From positions 248,001 through 312,000 of the forward strand of contig NZ_CP015519.1 in NCBI RefSeq assembly GCF_001887775.1: 64,000 bases of DNA, given 5' to 3'. The notes under the pieces were generated by a model that ran no database searches, was not told where the DNA came from, and was given only the letters and a program-made list of their open reading frames with translations. Source of the stretch: Syntrophotalea acetylenivorans. Its GTDB lineage: Bacteria > Desulfobacterota > Desulfuromonadia > Desulfuromonadales > Syntrophotaleaceae. This document shows, piece by piece, positions 55,310 through 64,000 of the stretch; position 1 is the stretch's first letter, and the number at the start of each line of letters is the position of its first letter. Position numbers and translations under genes: made by a program.

Positions 55310-55991
55310 GTCCCGCAAAGAGGTATTGATTGACGTCCAGGAACTTAGCAAGCACTTTGTGTGCGGGGAACGCCGTGTTGAAGTGCTGCGGAAAGTCAGC
55401 CTGCAAATTGACAGCGGCGAGCAGGTGGCGCTGGTAGGGGCGTCCGGGGCAGGCAAAACCACCTTGATGCATATTCTTGGTGGATTGGATCGCCCGAGTA
55501 GCGGTACGGTGTATTATCAACAACAGGATATCCTTGCGCTAAAAGGCCCCGCTCTCGATACGTTTCGTAACCGGACTATCGGTTTTGTGTTTCAATTTCA
55601 TCAGTTGTTGCCCGAGTTCACAGCTCTTGAAAATGTCATGATGCCGGCCTTAATTGCGGGGCGGGGTTTTGGTCGGGCCCGTGGACCTGCCGAAGCGATT
55701 TTGCAGGAAGTTGGACTGGGTAAGCGGTTGGAGCACAAACCTGGTGAACTGTCCGGCGGTGAACAACAGCGGGTAGCCATTGCCAGGGCTTTGGTCATGG
55801 AACCCCAATTGCTGCTCGCCGACGAACCTACCGGTAACCTGGACAGTGGCACTTCCGACGAGATCTATCGTCTGTTGCAGCAGCTGCACCGAGACCGGGG
55901 ACTGACTATGATTGTCGTGACCCACAGCCAGTCATTGGCTGATCGTATGGGGCGTACCCTGCAGATGGTTGACGGGGACATAGTCGCTTGA
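55302..55991 (+). CDS. lolD: Lipoprotein-releasing ABC ATPase LolD
   Basis: 229 residues. Walker [12 protein letters not shown]-loop [21 protein letters not shown] signature [15 protein letters not shown], Walker [14 protein letters not shown] and switch His VVTHSQ. Typical LolD/MacB-type ATPase. It drives the LolC/E permease encoded immediately upstream. Confidence 0.95.
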   Translation: MNESRKEVLIDVQELSKHFVCGERRVEVLRKVSLQIDSGEQVALVGASGAGKTTLMHILGGLDRPSSGTVYYQQQDILALKGPALDTFRNRTIGFVFQFHQLLPEFTALENVMMPALIAGRGFGRARGPAEAILQEVGLGKRLEHKPGELSGGEQQRVAIARALVMEPQLLLADEPTGNLDSGTSDEIYRLLQQLHRDRGLTMIVVTHSQSLADRMGRTLQMVDGDIVA

Positions 55992-55998
55992 ATTTTGG

Positions 55999-56027
55999 TT
56001 TACAGGGTTTTTGCAATTACCTATAAT
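55999..56027 (+). promoter_or_regulatory. Sigma-70 promoter of the bamA-lpx operon
   Basis: TTTACA (55,999-56,004), a 17-base spacer and a perfect TATAAT (56,022-56,027). The predicted start near 56,034 supports bamA beginning at ATG 56,068, not at an upstream in-frame start. Confidence 0.75.
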
Positions 56028-56067
56028 CGCGCTTTTTATGTGTCATCTCGACGGAGTCGATCTGCTT

Positions 56068-58320
56068 ATGTTTAGAGTGGTATCTTTTGTGATTTTATTG
56101 GCGGTTCTTGTCCCCCAGGGCGTTGCAGCCCAATTGTATCAGGTGGGGCAGGTCGTCATTGAAGGGAATCGGCGAGTCGAAAGCCGCTATATTAAATCGG
56201 CTTTGAATATCAGCGAGGGGCAAACGGTTTCAGCAACCGATATTGATCAAGGTCTCCGTAATATCTATGCTACCGGCCGTTTTGATAATGTAACGGCTGA
56301 AACGGTAACTGCTGGTGAACGGGTAAATCTGGTCTATCGGGTTACCGAGCGTCCCCTGTTGCGGGAAGTCGTCTTCGTCGGAAATCATGAAATTGACAAT
56401 GATAAGCTCAGCACGATTATCAACGCCAAGAGTATCGATTTCTTCCGACCGCAGGTTCTGGCTCCTGCGATCAAGAAGATTAAGCAGGCCTATGTACTGG
56501 AAGGTTTTTACGCCACCGAGGTCGTACCGCAAGTTGATATTAATGACCGCAACGAAGTTACTCTCACGCTGGACATTGAAGAAGGTGAGAGAGTTTTCGT
56601 CACGAGCATTCGTTTTGAAGGCAATACGGTTTTTAGTGAAAAAGAACTCAAGAAGAAGCTCTTTTCCAAAGAAAAATGGTTCCTGTCATTTATTACTGAG
56701 AGGGGCGCTTACAAAGAAGATATGTTGCTTGCAGATCGGGATGTGATTACTGATCAGTATTACAACCAAGGATATATCAAAGTCCAAGTCAAGAAGCCGA
56801 TTACGACCCTGCTGGCCGATAAAGAATCGATGGAAGTGCTATTCGAAATCGAGGAGGGGGAACAGTTTCGGATTGGCGAGGTCGACGTCCAGGGCGATCT
56901 GCTGGGCAGCAAGGAAGAAATGCTGGCCGGATTGACTCTGCGTTCAGGAGAGGTTTTCAGCCGCAAAGTGCTGCGTGAAAACATGAAGCAGCTTAACGAC
57001 CTCTACGCCGATGAAGGCTATGCCTTTGTTAATGTCTCACCGGTTACCGATGTCGATCCATTTCTTCAGCAGATCAACATCGTGCTCAATGTTGAGCGTG
57101 GTGTACGTGTGAGTATCGGCCGCATCAGCGTTGCAGGCAATACCCGTACCCGAGACAAAGTAGTTCGCCGTGAAATGCGCCTTACGGAAGGTGATTTTTA
57201 TAGCGCCAGCAAGATGAAAAACAGTCGTCGTCGAATCAATAACCTCGGTTTTTTTGAAGAGGTGAATCTCACCACCAGTCGTGGTGTCGATGATGCTCAT
57301 ATGGACGTTGAAATTGACGTACAGGAAAAAGCTACAGGGTCTTTCAGTGTCGGGGCTGGTTTTTCTTCTGCCGATGGGCTGCTGTTCCAAGGTTCCGTGT
57401 CCCAGGACAACTTTCTCGGGCGTGCTCTGCGCTTTGATCTGTCTGCGGCCTTAGGCGGTAGCAGCACTACCTATCGTCTCGGTCTGCTCGATCCCTATTT
57501 TCTCGATAAGCACATCGCTTTCGGTGGCGATCTTTACAACACGGAACGAGAGTGGTCCGATTTCACCCGCAAGACGACCGGTGGTGATGTCAAACTCGGG
57601 GTGCCGCTTACCGAAACTATGCGCAGTTTCTTTATCTATCGCTTCGAAAAGAAGGATATTTTCGATGTAGATGATGACGCCCCACGGTCGATTACTGAAC
57701 AGAAGGGCAAGCATACCCTGTCGTCCTTTACCGCTTCGTTGAGCCGCAATACCACCGATTATCGACCCGACCCGACCCGCGGCAATATCTCCGAATTGTC
57801 CATCGAGTATGCCGGTCTCGGCGGCACCGAAAAATTCATAAAATACATCGCAGATCATCGCTATTTCTATCCCCTGCCCTGGGGGCTGGTCTTTTCCGCA
57901 CATGGCCAGGTTGGCTATATTCAGGAAATGGGCGGTCAGGACAGTCCTCTTGATGAGCGCTTCTTTCTCGGGGGTATGAATAGCCTGCGCGGCTTTGAAT
58001 CTCGCGAGGTGGGTCCCTATGAAATTGATGATGATGGGGAAATCTATTTTTATGGGGGCAATAAAGAGGCTTACTTTAATCTCGAAGTGGCCTTCCCACT
58101 GGTTAAGGCCATGAAGATGAAGGGCCTGGTTTTCTTTGATACCGGTAATTCCTGGGACAAAGACCAGGAGTTTTTCAGCGATATGCGCTACAGTGCAGGG
58201 GTCGGTATGGCCTGGAACAGCCCCATGGGGCCGTTGCGATTTGCTTGGGGGCGCAACCTTGACCCCGAGGATTATGAAGAGACTTCCGTTTTCGATTTTT
58301 CTGTCGGCAAAATGTTTTAG
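56068..58320 (+). CDS. bamA: Outer-membrane protein assembly factor BamA
   Basis: 750 residues from ATG 56,068 with signal peptide VVSFVILLAVLVPQGVAA. Five POTRA domains (about 20-345; YQVGQVVIEGNRRV, LREVVFVGNHEI, VFVTSIRFEGNTVF, FRIGEVDVQGDLL, VSIGRISVAGNTRT) precede the C-terminal Omp85 barrel with the conserved loop 6 motif GGMNSLRGFESREVG and final F. It folds and inserts outer-membrane proteins. The five POTRAs fit the proteobacterial standard. Followed by ompH/skp, lpxD, fabZ, lpxA. Confidence 0.97.
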   Translation: MFRVVSFVILLAVLVPQGVAAQLYQVGQVVIEGNRRVESRYIKSALNISEGQTVSATDIDQGLRNIYATGRFDNVTAETVTAGERVNLVYRVTERPLLREVVFVGNHEIDNDKLSTIINAKSIDFFRPQVLAPAIKKIKQAYVLEGFYATEVVPQVDINDRNEVTLTLDIEEGERVFVTSIRFEGNTVFSEKELKKKLFSKEKWFLSFITERGAYKEDMLLADRDVITDQYYNQGYIKVQVKKPITTLLADKESMEVLFEIEEGEQFRIGEVDVQGDLLGSKEEMLAGLTLRSGEVFSRKVLRENMKQLNDLYADEGYAFVNVSPVTDVDPFLQQINIVLNVERGVRVSIGRISVAGNTRTRDKVVRREMRLTEGDFYSASKMKNSRRRINNLGFFEEVNLTTSRGVDDAHMDVEIDVQEKATGSFSVGAGFSSADGLLFQGSVSQDNFLGRALRFDLSAALGGSSTTYRLGLLDPYFLDKHIAFGGDLYNTEREWSDFTRKTTGGDVKLGVPLTETMRSFFIYRFEKKDIFDVDDDAPRSITEQKGKHTLSSFTASLSRNTTDYRPDPTRGNISELSIEYAGLGGTEKFIKYIADHRYFYPLPWGLVFSAHGQVGYIQEMGGQDSPLDERFFLGGMNSLRGFESREVGPYEIDDDGEIYFYGGNKEAYFNLEVAFPLVKAMKMKGLVFFDTGNSWDKDQEFFSDMRYSAGVGMAWNSPMGPLRFAWGRNLDPEDYEETSVFDFSVGKMF

Positions 58321-58350
58321 ATCTTTCGTATCCACGTAAAGGAGATTGTC

Positions 58351-58881
58351 ATGAAAAGACTTTGGATAGGTTTAGTGGTCGTGCTGATGATGGTTGCAAC
58401 CCCGGTTGTCGCCGCAGAGGTTAAAGTGGCTTATGTTGACCTGCAAAAGGCTCTGGTGGTTTGTGACGCCGGCAAGGCGGCAAAAGGCACAATGGGTAAG
58501 CGAGTCAAAGAATTTCAGGCCACCGCTCAGAAACGCCAGCAGAACCTTAAGGTCCTGAACGAGGAATTGGAAAAGAAAAAAATGATGCTGTCGGCTGATG
58601 CCAGAGCGGAAAAAGAGCGAGACTATCAGCAGAAAACCAAGGACTTTCAGAGATTTATCAAAGATGCGCAGGAAGAGTTGCAGCGCGAAGAAGGTCTCCT
58701 CGGCCGTGAGATCCTGGAAGGGCTGGGCAAAGTCATTAAAGAATTGGGTGATAAAGAGGGTTATACCTTGGTGCTGGAAAAGTCTAATGGTGGTCTGTTG
58801 TATGCCGACGAATCCATTGATTTGACCGACAAGGTTATTGCCGCTTACAACAAGGCGTACAAAGCCAGCAACGGCAAATAA
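58351..58881 (+). CDS. skp: OmpH/Skp-family periplasmic chaperone
   Basis: 176 residues with signal peptide (IGLVVVLMMVATPVVAA). The mature part starts VKVAYVDLQKAL, the family signature, and then is a long charged coiled coil (about 45-125), the tentacle of Skp trimers that holds unfolded outer-membrane proteins for BamA. AAAGGAG lies upstream. Its position between bamA and lpxD is the standard order. Confidence 0.93.
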   Translation: MKRLWIGLVVVLMMVATPVVAAEVKVAYVDLQKALVVCDAGKAAKGTMGKRVKEFQATAQKRQQNLKVLNEELEKKKMMLSADARAEKERDYQQKTKDFQRFIKDAQEELQREEGLLGREILEGLGKVIKELGDKEGYTLVLEKSNGGLLYADESIDLTDKVIAAYNKAYKASNGK

Positions 58882-58890
58882 GGAGCGGCT

Positions 58891-59922
58891 GTGAAAACCC
58901 TTAAGGAATTGGCAGATCTTATCGGCGGGACCGTCGTTGGTGACGGAGATGCAGAGATCCATCGGGTAGCTGGTATCGACAGTGCCAAACCCGGGGAGAT
59001 CACTTTCCTGGCCAACCCTAAATACCTGCCTCTGTTGAAGACTACTCAGGCTTCGGCCGTGATGGTCACGCCGGGCGTCGAAGCACCAGGAGTATCCCTG
59101 CTGGTTTGCCCTAACCCCTACTTGGCCTTTGCCAAGGTATTGACCGCACTCCATGTAGCGAAGCCGGAGTATCGCGGTATCATGGAGGGGGCATATGTCG
59201 ATCCCGAGGCAAAAATTGCCGATGGAGTGACTATCCACCCGGGCTGTGTCATTGGTAAAAATGTTTCGGTTGGCTCGGGAACGACTCTCTATCCCGGCGT
59301 GTTGTTGTATGACAATGTCACTGTCGGCGAAGATTGTCTGATTCACGCAGGCACGGTAGTGCGAGAGGGATGCCGTCTCGGGAATCGAGTCATTGTCCAG
59401 CCCAAAGCTGTTATCGGTTCCGATGGCTTCGGTTTTGCTCCGGATGGCAGCAGTTATTTTAAGATACCCCAGGTGGGAATCGTGGTCATCGAAGATGATG
59501 TTGAAATTGGGGCGAACAGCTGCCTTGATCGCGCAGCCCTCGGTGAGACGCGCATCGGACGCGGTACTAAAATCGATAACTTGGTTCAGATTGCCCACAA
59601 TGTTAAGATCGGGGCGGATAGTATTATCGTTTCCCAGGTGGGCATTGCCGGCAGCACCGAGATAGGCAAGCATTGTACTCTGGGTGGTCAGGTCGGTGTT
59701 GCAGGTCATATCAAAGTTGGCGACAACACCATGGTTGGTGCCCAAAGCGGGGTTACTGGCAACATGCCGGGAGGCGAGGTCATCTCAGGGACGCCAGCAA
59801 TTCCCCATCGGGATTGGTTGAAAGCGGCGACAAGCTTTTCTAAACTTCCGGAAATGCGTAAGGAAATTAAGAAGTTAAAGAAGCAGGTCGAAGAATTACA
59901 AGAGCTTACCAAGGAAGGATAG
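58891..59922 (+). CDS. lpxD: UDP-3-O-(3-hydroxyacyl)glucosamine N-acyltransferase
   Basis: 343 residues from GTG 58,891 (AAGGAG upstream). An N-terminal UDP-binding domain is followed by left-handed beta-helix hexapeptide repeats (about 100-290) with the catalytic histidine in [11 protein letters not shown] and a C-terminal helix ([18 protein letters not shown]). It adds the second acyl chain in lipid A synthesis, using acyl-ACP. Confidence 0.97.
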   Translation: MKTLKELADLIGGTVVGDGDAEIHRVAGIDSAKPGEITFLANPKYLPLLKTTQASAVMVTPGVEAPGVSLLVCPNPYLAFAKVLTALHVAKPEYRGIMEGAYVDPEAKIADGVTIHPGCVIGKNVSVGSGTTLYPGVLLYDNVTVGEDCLIHAGTVVREGCRLGNRVIVQPKAVIGSDGFGFAPDGSSYFKIPQVGIVVIEDDVEIGANSCLDRAALGETRIGRGTKIDNLVQIAHNVKIGADSIIVSQVGIAGSTEIGKHCTLGGQVGVAGHIKVGDNTMVGAQSGVTGNMPGGEVISGTPAIPHRDWLKAATSFSKLPEMRKEIKKLKKQVEELQELTKEG

Positions 59923-59927
59923 CTGGC

Positions 59928-60371
59928 ATGGAGCTCAACGCACAGGATATAATGAAGGTACTTCCGCATCGCTACCCTTTTTTACTGGTAGATCGTATCG
60001 TGGAATTGGAGGTCGGGACTCGAGCGGTCGGCATCAAGAACGTGACCATTAATGAGCCCTTTTTTCAAGGACATTTTCCGGATCACCCCATTATGCCGGG
60101 AGTGCTGATTCTGGAAGCACTGGCTCAGGTCGGCGGTGTAACTGCCGCCCTGGCCGAAAAGGATGTCGATGACAAGGTGACTTACTTTGTCGGTATCGAT
60201 AAGGCGCGTTTTCGCAAGCCTGTTACTCCCGGAGATGTGTTGCGTTTGGAGATGGATATTAAATATTGCAAGCGCGGTATATACTGTTTTGAAGGCAAAG
60301 CCTACGTTGAAGACAAGCTCGTAGCACAAGCTGAATTGAAAGCCACGTTCGCACCACGCGAAGAATCTTGA
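59928..60371 (+). CDS. fabZ: 3-hydroxyacyl-ACP dehydratase FabZ
   Basis: 147 residues. Hot-dog fold with LPHRYPFLLVDRI and the catalytic His and Glu in QGHFPDHPIMPGVLILEALAQ. It dehydrates 3-hydroxyacyl-ACP in fatty acid synthesis and competes with LpxA/LpxD for the same hydroxyacyl-ACP pool, which explains its place between lpxD and lpxA. Confidence 0.97.
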   Translation: MELNAQDIMKVLPHRYPFLLVDRIVELEVGTRAVGIKNVTINEPFFQGHFPDHPIMPGVLILEALAQVGGVTAALAEKDVDDKVTYFVGIDKARFRKPVTPGDVLRLEMDIKYCKRGIYCFEGKAYVEDKLVAQAELKATFAPREES

Positions 60372-60377
60372 GGAAAT

Positions 60378-61148
60378 ATGATACATCCAACAGCAATAGT
60401 TCATGAAGGCGCACAGATTGCCGAAGATGTCGAAATCGGTCCCTATGCCATTATTGGTGAGCATGTGAAAATCGGTTCCGGCACCACCGTCGGCCCCCAT
60501 ACTGTTGTCGAGGGGTGGACGGAAATCGGCTGCGACAACCGGATTTTTCAGTTTGCTTCTATTGGAGCTGCTCCCCAGGATCTGAAATACCGTGGGGAAA
60601 AGGCCTTGTTGAAAATCGGAGACCGCAATACGGTGCGCGAATTCGCCACCCTGCATCGTGGTACTGCCGATGGTGGTGGGGAAACGGTTGTTGGCAACGA
60701 CAATCTGTTCATGGCCTATTCCCATGTTGCACATGACTGTATCCTCGGTAACCAGGTAATTCTGGCCAATGGCGCCACTCTCGCCGGTCATGTAGAGGTC
60801 GATGATTTCGCCATTCTCGGAGGATTATGCGCTGTGCATCAATTCACCAGAATCGGCTCCCATGTCATGATCAGCGGTGGGTCCATGGTAACTCAGGATG
60901 TACCGCCTTTCTCTATAGCGCAGGGTGATCGAGCTAAAACAGTGGGGATCAACCAGATTGGCCTCAAACGGCGTGGCTTCTCTGATGAAGCCATACGTGG
61001 GATCAAACAGGCATACAAGTTGATCTTCCGTTCCGGGTTGCGGACTGAAGAGGCCCTTGAACAGATCGCAAACGAAATAAATGACTGTCCTGAAGTTGAG
61101 AAATTTGCCGAATTTATCCGTAAAAGTGCAAGGGGGGTCGCCCGCTAA
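60378..61148 (+). CDS. lpxA: UDP-N-acetylglucosamine acyltransferase
   Basis: 256 residues. Left-handed beta helix of hexapeptide repeats (about 1-185; MIHPTAIVHEGAQIAEDVEIGPYAIIG), catalytic His in SHVAHDC, and a helical C-terminus (RRGFSDEAIRGIKQAYKLIFR). It catalyses the first step of lipid A synthesis. No lpxI or lpxH follows it; the next 410 bases contain a repeat before lpxB. Confidence 0.97.
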   Translation: MIHPTAIVHEGAQIAEDVEIGPYAIIGEHVKIGSGTTVGPHTVVEGWTEIGCDNRIFQFASIGAAPQDLKYRGEKALLKIGDRNTVREFATLHRGTADGGGETVVGNDNLFMAYSHVAHDCILGNQVILANGATLAGHVEVDDFAILGGLCAVHQFTRIGSHVMISGGSMVTQDVPPFSIAQGDRAKTVGINQIGLKRRGFSDEAIRGIKQAYKLIFRSGLRTEEALEQIANEINDCPEVEKFAEFIRKSARGVAR

Positions 61149-61290
61149 CTGATTTTTATCGATCAGCTTTGGGCCGATCCGGTTCGAGTGAAATACGAAT
61201 GTATGCGATCTGGTTAGTTGGCGTGAGGCGTTTCGGGCTAGTTTAATTTAAAGGGCATCTGTTGTTAGCGGATGGTCCTGAAAGAACAAC

Positions 61291-61329
61291 AGGCGGGGTG
61301 TCCTATGGAGTCCTCGCCTCTTTTCTTTA
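61291..61329 (+). terminator. Candidate terminator after lpxA
   Basis: AGGCGGGG (61,291-61,298) pairs with CCTCGCCT (61,312-61,319), one mismatch, followed by CTTTTCTTT. If real, lpxB and msbA need another promoter. Confidence 0.45.
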
Positions 61330-61373
61330 TCTGGCGCATTAAAACGATTACTCCCAAACTGCTTAGGTGTTTT

Positions 61374-61543
61374 CCAGGAGCTGTCGGGCTTAACGGGCCG
61401 AAACGAAAAATTGGCTGTTCGAGGCTTGATTTTTGAGAATTTGAGAGCGAATAGCAGGACTATTTGTCGAAAATTGTCGGAAATATGGACCGATCAGTCG
61501 ATTTCGCAGTCGGTTCATAGAAAGTCCGACAGTCTCCTAGCTT
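61374..61543 (+). repeat. Dispersed repeat with terminal inverted repeats, copy 2
   Basis: 170 bases similar to the minus strand of 8,750-8,923. The ends pair with each other here too (CCAGGAGCTGTCGGGCTT with AAGTCCGACAGTCTCCTAG), and the AGGAG/CTCCT pair replaces TAGCA/TGCTA of copy 1, a compensatory change. The element stops 3 bases before the lpxB ribosome binding site (GAAAGG). It may be a MITE-like insertion or a structured RNA element. Confidence 0.75.
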
Positions 61544-61558
61544 CTGAAAGGTCTTTCT

Positions 61559-62725
61559 TTGCAAGTTTCGGCACAGATTCAGCGGCGCGTTTTGGTCGTC
61601 GCAGGCGAGGCTTCCGGCGACCTTCATGGCGCGAATATGATTCGCGCAGCGAAGGATATCGACCCAAATCTCTGTTTTTTTGGTGTTGGTGGTCCTCGCA
61701 TGAAACAGGCCGGGTGCGATATCCTTTTGCCTGCCGAGGAACTGGAAGTTATGGGTCTGGTCGATGTTGTCGGCCATTTGCCCGTGTTGTGGCGAGCATT
61801 TAAGTCACTTAAAAAGATTCTCAATAGTCCTGAACGCCCGGATGTTCTGGTCCTTATCGACTTTCAGGAGTTTAATCTCTTGTTGGCTCGACAGGCCAGA
61901 AAGGCGGGGGTTCCCGTCGTTTTTTATGTAGGGCCGACGGTTTGGGCCTGGAGGCGGGGAAGGGTTAAGAGATATGCCCGTGCCGTAGATCGCCTGGCGG
62001 TAATTTTCCCATTTGAACCTGCTTATTATGCAGATGAGGACATAGAGGTCGAATACGTCGGGCACCCATTGCTCGACGAAGCCAGGGCGACCAGGCAGAG
62101 GGACGATTATCTACAGGAATTAGGTCTCGATTCTTCCCGACCGGTTGTGGGCATTTTCCCCGGCAGTCGCAATAGTGAACTTAAATACAATTTACCGACC
62201 ATGCTGGAAGCCGCCGAGCGAGTAGCTCTGCAACTACCCGGTGTTCAATTCCTGCTCCCCGTTGCGCCTTCTTTTGACCTTGAGGCTATGCGACAACGGA
62301 TTGAAAGCTGTATGTTGCCGATCCTATTGGTTAGGGGGTCGATATACGACGTGGCCAATGCTTGCGATGCTGTTCTGACTGTTTCCGGTACGGTTACTCT
62401 GCAAATTGCTTTGGTCGGAACGCCGATGGCTATTCTCTATAAAACGGCTTCGCTGAACTATGCAATTGCCAAAAGGGTTGTTAATTTGCCCCATATCGGG
62501 TTGCCTAACATCGTCGCAGGTCGTGAAGTCGTTCGAGAGTTTATTCAGGATCAGGCTACCGCGGAAACTGTCGCCGAGGAACTCATCAAAATACTGACAG
62601 ATGCTCAATATCAAGAGAGCCTGCAACAGGGTTTGGGTCAGGTTCGCCAATGTATGGGGGACCCTGGCTGCTCTCAACGTGTCGCACAAATGGTTTCGGA
62701 ATTGAGCCGAAGTCATCTTGCTTAG
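61559..62725 (+). CDS. lpxB: Lipid-A-disaccharide synthase
   Basis: 388 residues from a TTG at 61,559 with GAAAGG about 7 bases upstream. GT19 family: VLVVAGEASGDLHGANMIRA at the N-terminus, FYVGPTVWAWRRGRVKR, EYVGHPLLDEAR and GIFPGSRNSELKYNLP. It joins UDP-2,3-diacylglucosamine and lipid X to the tetraacyl disaccharide. The preceding enzyme (LpxH/LpxI) is not encoded nearby. msbA follows by 11 bases. Confidence 0.96.
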   Translation: MQVSAQIQRRVLVVAGEASGDLHGANMIRAAKDIDPNLCFFGVGGPRMKQAGCDILLPAEELEVMGLVDVVGHLPVLWRAFKSLKKILNSPERPDVLVLIDFQEFNLLLARQARKAGVPVVFYVGPTVWAWRRGRVKRYARAVDRLAVIFPFEPAYYADEDIEVEYVGHPLLDEARATRQRDDYLQELGLDSSRPVVGIFPGSRNSELKYNLPTMLEAAERVALQLPGVQFLLPVAPSFDLEAMRQRIESCMLPILLVRGSIYDVANACDAVLTVSGTVTLQIALVGTPMAILYKTASLNYAIAKRVVNLPHIGLPNIVAGREVVREFIQDQATAETVAEELIKILTDAQYQESLQQGLGQVRQCMGDPGCSQRVAQMVSELSRSHLA

Positions 62726-62736
62726 GAAGATTTCGA

Positions 62737-64000
62737 GTGAATAATAGTACTGCCACTACCTACCGTCGGGTTTATCGATACTCAAAACCGTATCTCGGAC
62801 GGATCTTTCTTGCCTTGGCTGCCTCGTTACTGGTCGCGGGGACCGATGTTTCACTGGCGAAACTCGTTCAGCCTTTGATGGACAAAATCATCGTTGCCCA
62901 AAATAAGGCTCTGGTTTATGTTGTGCCGGTTGTTGTTATCGGCCTGGCTTTCCTGAAGGGGGCCAGCCGCTATGTGCAGGAATATTTCATCAAGACTGCC
63001 GGGCAGTTGTCGGTACAGGATATCCGCAACGATCTCTATGAACATACCATGTCCTTGTCCATGGGCTATTTCTCTCGGGATTCGACGGGCAACCTGATGT
63101 CGCGAATTCTTAATGATGTCGGTATCCTGCAACGGTCGGCAGCCGACGTCCTGGTGGATGGAGTTCGTGAGAGTTTTACCCTGGTCGGCCTGACGGCCTT
63201 AGCCTTCTATAACGACTGGAAGCTGGCCTCTATCGCTTTTCTGGTGCTGCCGCTAGCTGTGGTGCCTGGTTCTTTCATCGGCCGGAAGATCAAACTGAAT
63301 ACCCGCCGCGGACAGAACACCATCGGCAACCTGACCCGGCTTCTGCAGGAAACCTTGTCCGGGATTAAGGTCATCAAGGCTTTCGGTACCGAACAGCGGG
63401 AAATGGAGAATTTCCGGCAGGAAAATTTGCGATTTTATCATTTCATGCGCAAGGTATTGAAGTACGATTCGGCGGCTGCACCAGTCGTTGAGATCCTCTC
63501 GTCTTTCGGTGTGGCGGCGGTATTCTGGTACGGCATTCATCGGGTGTTGTCCGGAGCCATGACTCAGGGGGAGTTGTTTTCGTTTATTGCCGCCATCTTC
63601 ATGATGTATACTCCGATAAAACGGTTGACCAGGGTCAGTAATAACATTCAGCGCGCGGTCGGTGCGGCGGAACGGGTCTTTGAGGTGCTGGACGTGGTCC
63701 CGGAGATTTGTGATTCTCCCCAGGCTATGGATATGGGAAGGGTGAGCGGTGGTATTACCTTCGATGGGGTTGGATTCGCCTACGACAAGGAACCGGTTAT
63801 AAGGGAGTTTTCTTTAAAGATTGCCCCAGGCGAAGTGGTGGCGTTAGTTGGTCCAAGCGGTGGAGGTAAATCGACGCTTGTCGGTATGCTGAGCCGGTTC
63901 TACGATCCGCAGCAGGGTACGATTTATATCGACGGTCTGGATATCCGCCAAGTGTCCCTCGCCAGCCTTAAACATAATATCGCCTTGGTCGACCAGGAAA
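62737..64000 (+). CDS. msbA: Lipid A export ABC transporter MsbA-like (partial)
   Basis: 421 codons are visible from GTG 62,737 (AGGA about 10 bases upstream); the frame runs off the right edge. Six transmembrane helices of an ABC type IV exporter (about 20-310) lead into the ATPase domain, with Walker A GPSGGGKST and a sequence ending at the Q-loop (LVDQE). Position directly after lpxB identifies it as the lipid A flippase rather than a drug exporter, though the family cannot be separated by sequence alone. Confidence 0.88.
   Translation, partial: MNNSTATTYRRVYRYSKPYLGRIFLALAASLLVAGTDVSLAKLVQPLMDKIIVAQNKALVYVVPVVVIGLAFLKGASRYVQEYFIKTAGQLSVQDIRNDLYEHTMSLSMGYFSRDSTGNLMSRILNDVGILQRSAADVLVDGVRESFTLVGLTALAFYNDWKLASIAFLVLPLAVVPGSFIGRKIKLNTRRGQNTIGNLTRLLQETLSGIKVIKAFGTEQREMENFRQENLRFYHFMRKVLKYDSAAAPVVEILSSFGVAAVFWYGIHRVLSGAMTQGELFSFIAAIFMMYTPIKRLTRVSNNIQRAVGAAERVFEVLDVVPEICDSPQAMDMGRVSGGITFDGVGFAYDKEPVIREFSLKIAPGEVVALVGPSGGGKSTLVGMLSRFYDPQQGTIYIDGLDIRQVSLASLKHNIALVDQE

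Larger units (their letters stand above)
61149..61558. other. Intergenic region between lpxA and lpxB
   Basis: 410 bases in the middle of the lipid A operon. It holds an 8-bp hairpin (CTGTTGTT/AACAACAG, about 61,259-61,292), a candidate terminator at 61,291 and copy 2 of the dispersed repeat (61,374-61,543). No intact gene is visible; a longer open frame across it (61,411-61,803) is an artefact of the repeat and lpxB. Confidence 0.7.

Noticed and set aside
58372-59745. Long open minus-strand frame (457 codons) opposite skp and lpxD
   Set aside because: The plus-strand genes are unambiguous; the antisense frame shows no family signature and an odd composition.

Overview
The window reads as a chromosomal segment of a Gram-negative anaerobe of the Desulfuromonadales (Pelobacter / Desulfuromonas / Geobacter relatives). 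That placement rests on gene style and order, not on a marker gene: a kdsB-pyrG-kdsA-kdsD-kdsC-lptCAB-rpoN-hpf-ptsN-rapZ-PTS block, a feoB operon with a small Cys-rich protein and a DtxR/FeoA regulator, an ArsR-methyltransferase regulator ahead of ahcY, and abundant sigma-54, PilZ and HD-GYP signalling. Coding density is high. I see no rRNA, no convincing tRNA, no CRISPR array, no prophage and no classical defence island. One complete insertion sequence is present.

Layout. 1-11,200: the tail of a MogA/MoaB-type molybdenum cofactor protein, a receiver-PilZ protein, an XRE-cupin regulator with an acyl-CoA synthetase, a HEAT-like plus HD-GYP two-gene operon, an NtrC-type regulator, and an NfeD protease with its slipin partner. 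11,200-16,200: single-chain pyruvate carboxylase, then an intact IS3-family element (14,800-16,106, 3-bp target duplication) inserted between pyc and its terminator. 16,200-22,000: AEC permease, TlpA-CcdA pair, Fur, then feoB / Cys-rich protein / DtxR-FeoA. 22,000-30,000: hybrid sensor kinase, membrane-anchored LVIVD-repeat propeller, TonB-dependent receptor, and an AT-rich stretch with what looks like a decayed LuxR-type helix-turn-helix.

30,000-45,000: Kdo synthesis and activation (kdsB, kdsA, kdsD, kdsC, with pyrG supplying CTP), the LptC-LptA-LptB lipopolysaccharide export machine, sigma-54, ribosome hibernation factor, EIIA-Ntr, RapZ, and a complete mannose-family PTS (EIIA, EIIB, EIIC, EIID, HPr, EI). 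45,000-51,200: metK, a glycosyltransferase, a glycine-zipper lipoprotein, and a SahR-like regulator plus ahcY, which together close the S-adenosylmethionine cycle, followed by a candidate small RNA. 51,200-64,000: prfB with its programmed +1 frameshift, lysS, LolC/E and LolD, BamA, OmpH/Skp, lpxD, fabZ, lpxA, lpxB and the start of msbA. This last block is an outer-membrane assembly and lipid A cluster that complements the Kdo/Lpt block.

The least explained items are a two-copy dispersed element of about 170 bp with terminal inverted repeats (8,750-8,923 and 61,374-61,543) whose end stems differ in a compensatory way; a structured, terminator-ended intergenic RNA candidate after ahcY with a C-rich terminator loop; a very strong hairpin next to it; the HEAT-like/HD-GYP operon; and a complete mannose-type PTS sitting with RapZ and PtsN in an organism type not known for sugar uptake. 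Start codons were chosen from Shine-Dalgarno spacing and family length; where the choice is open I say so.
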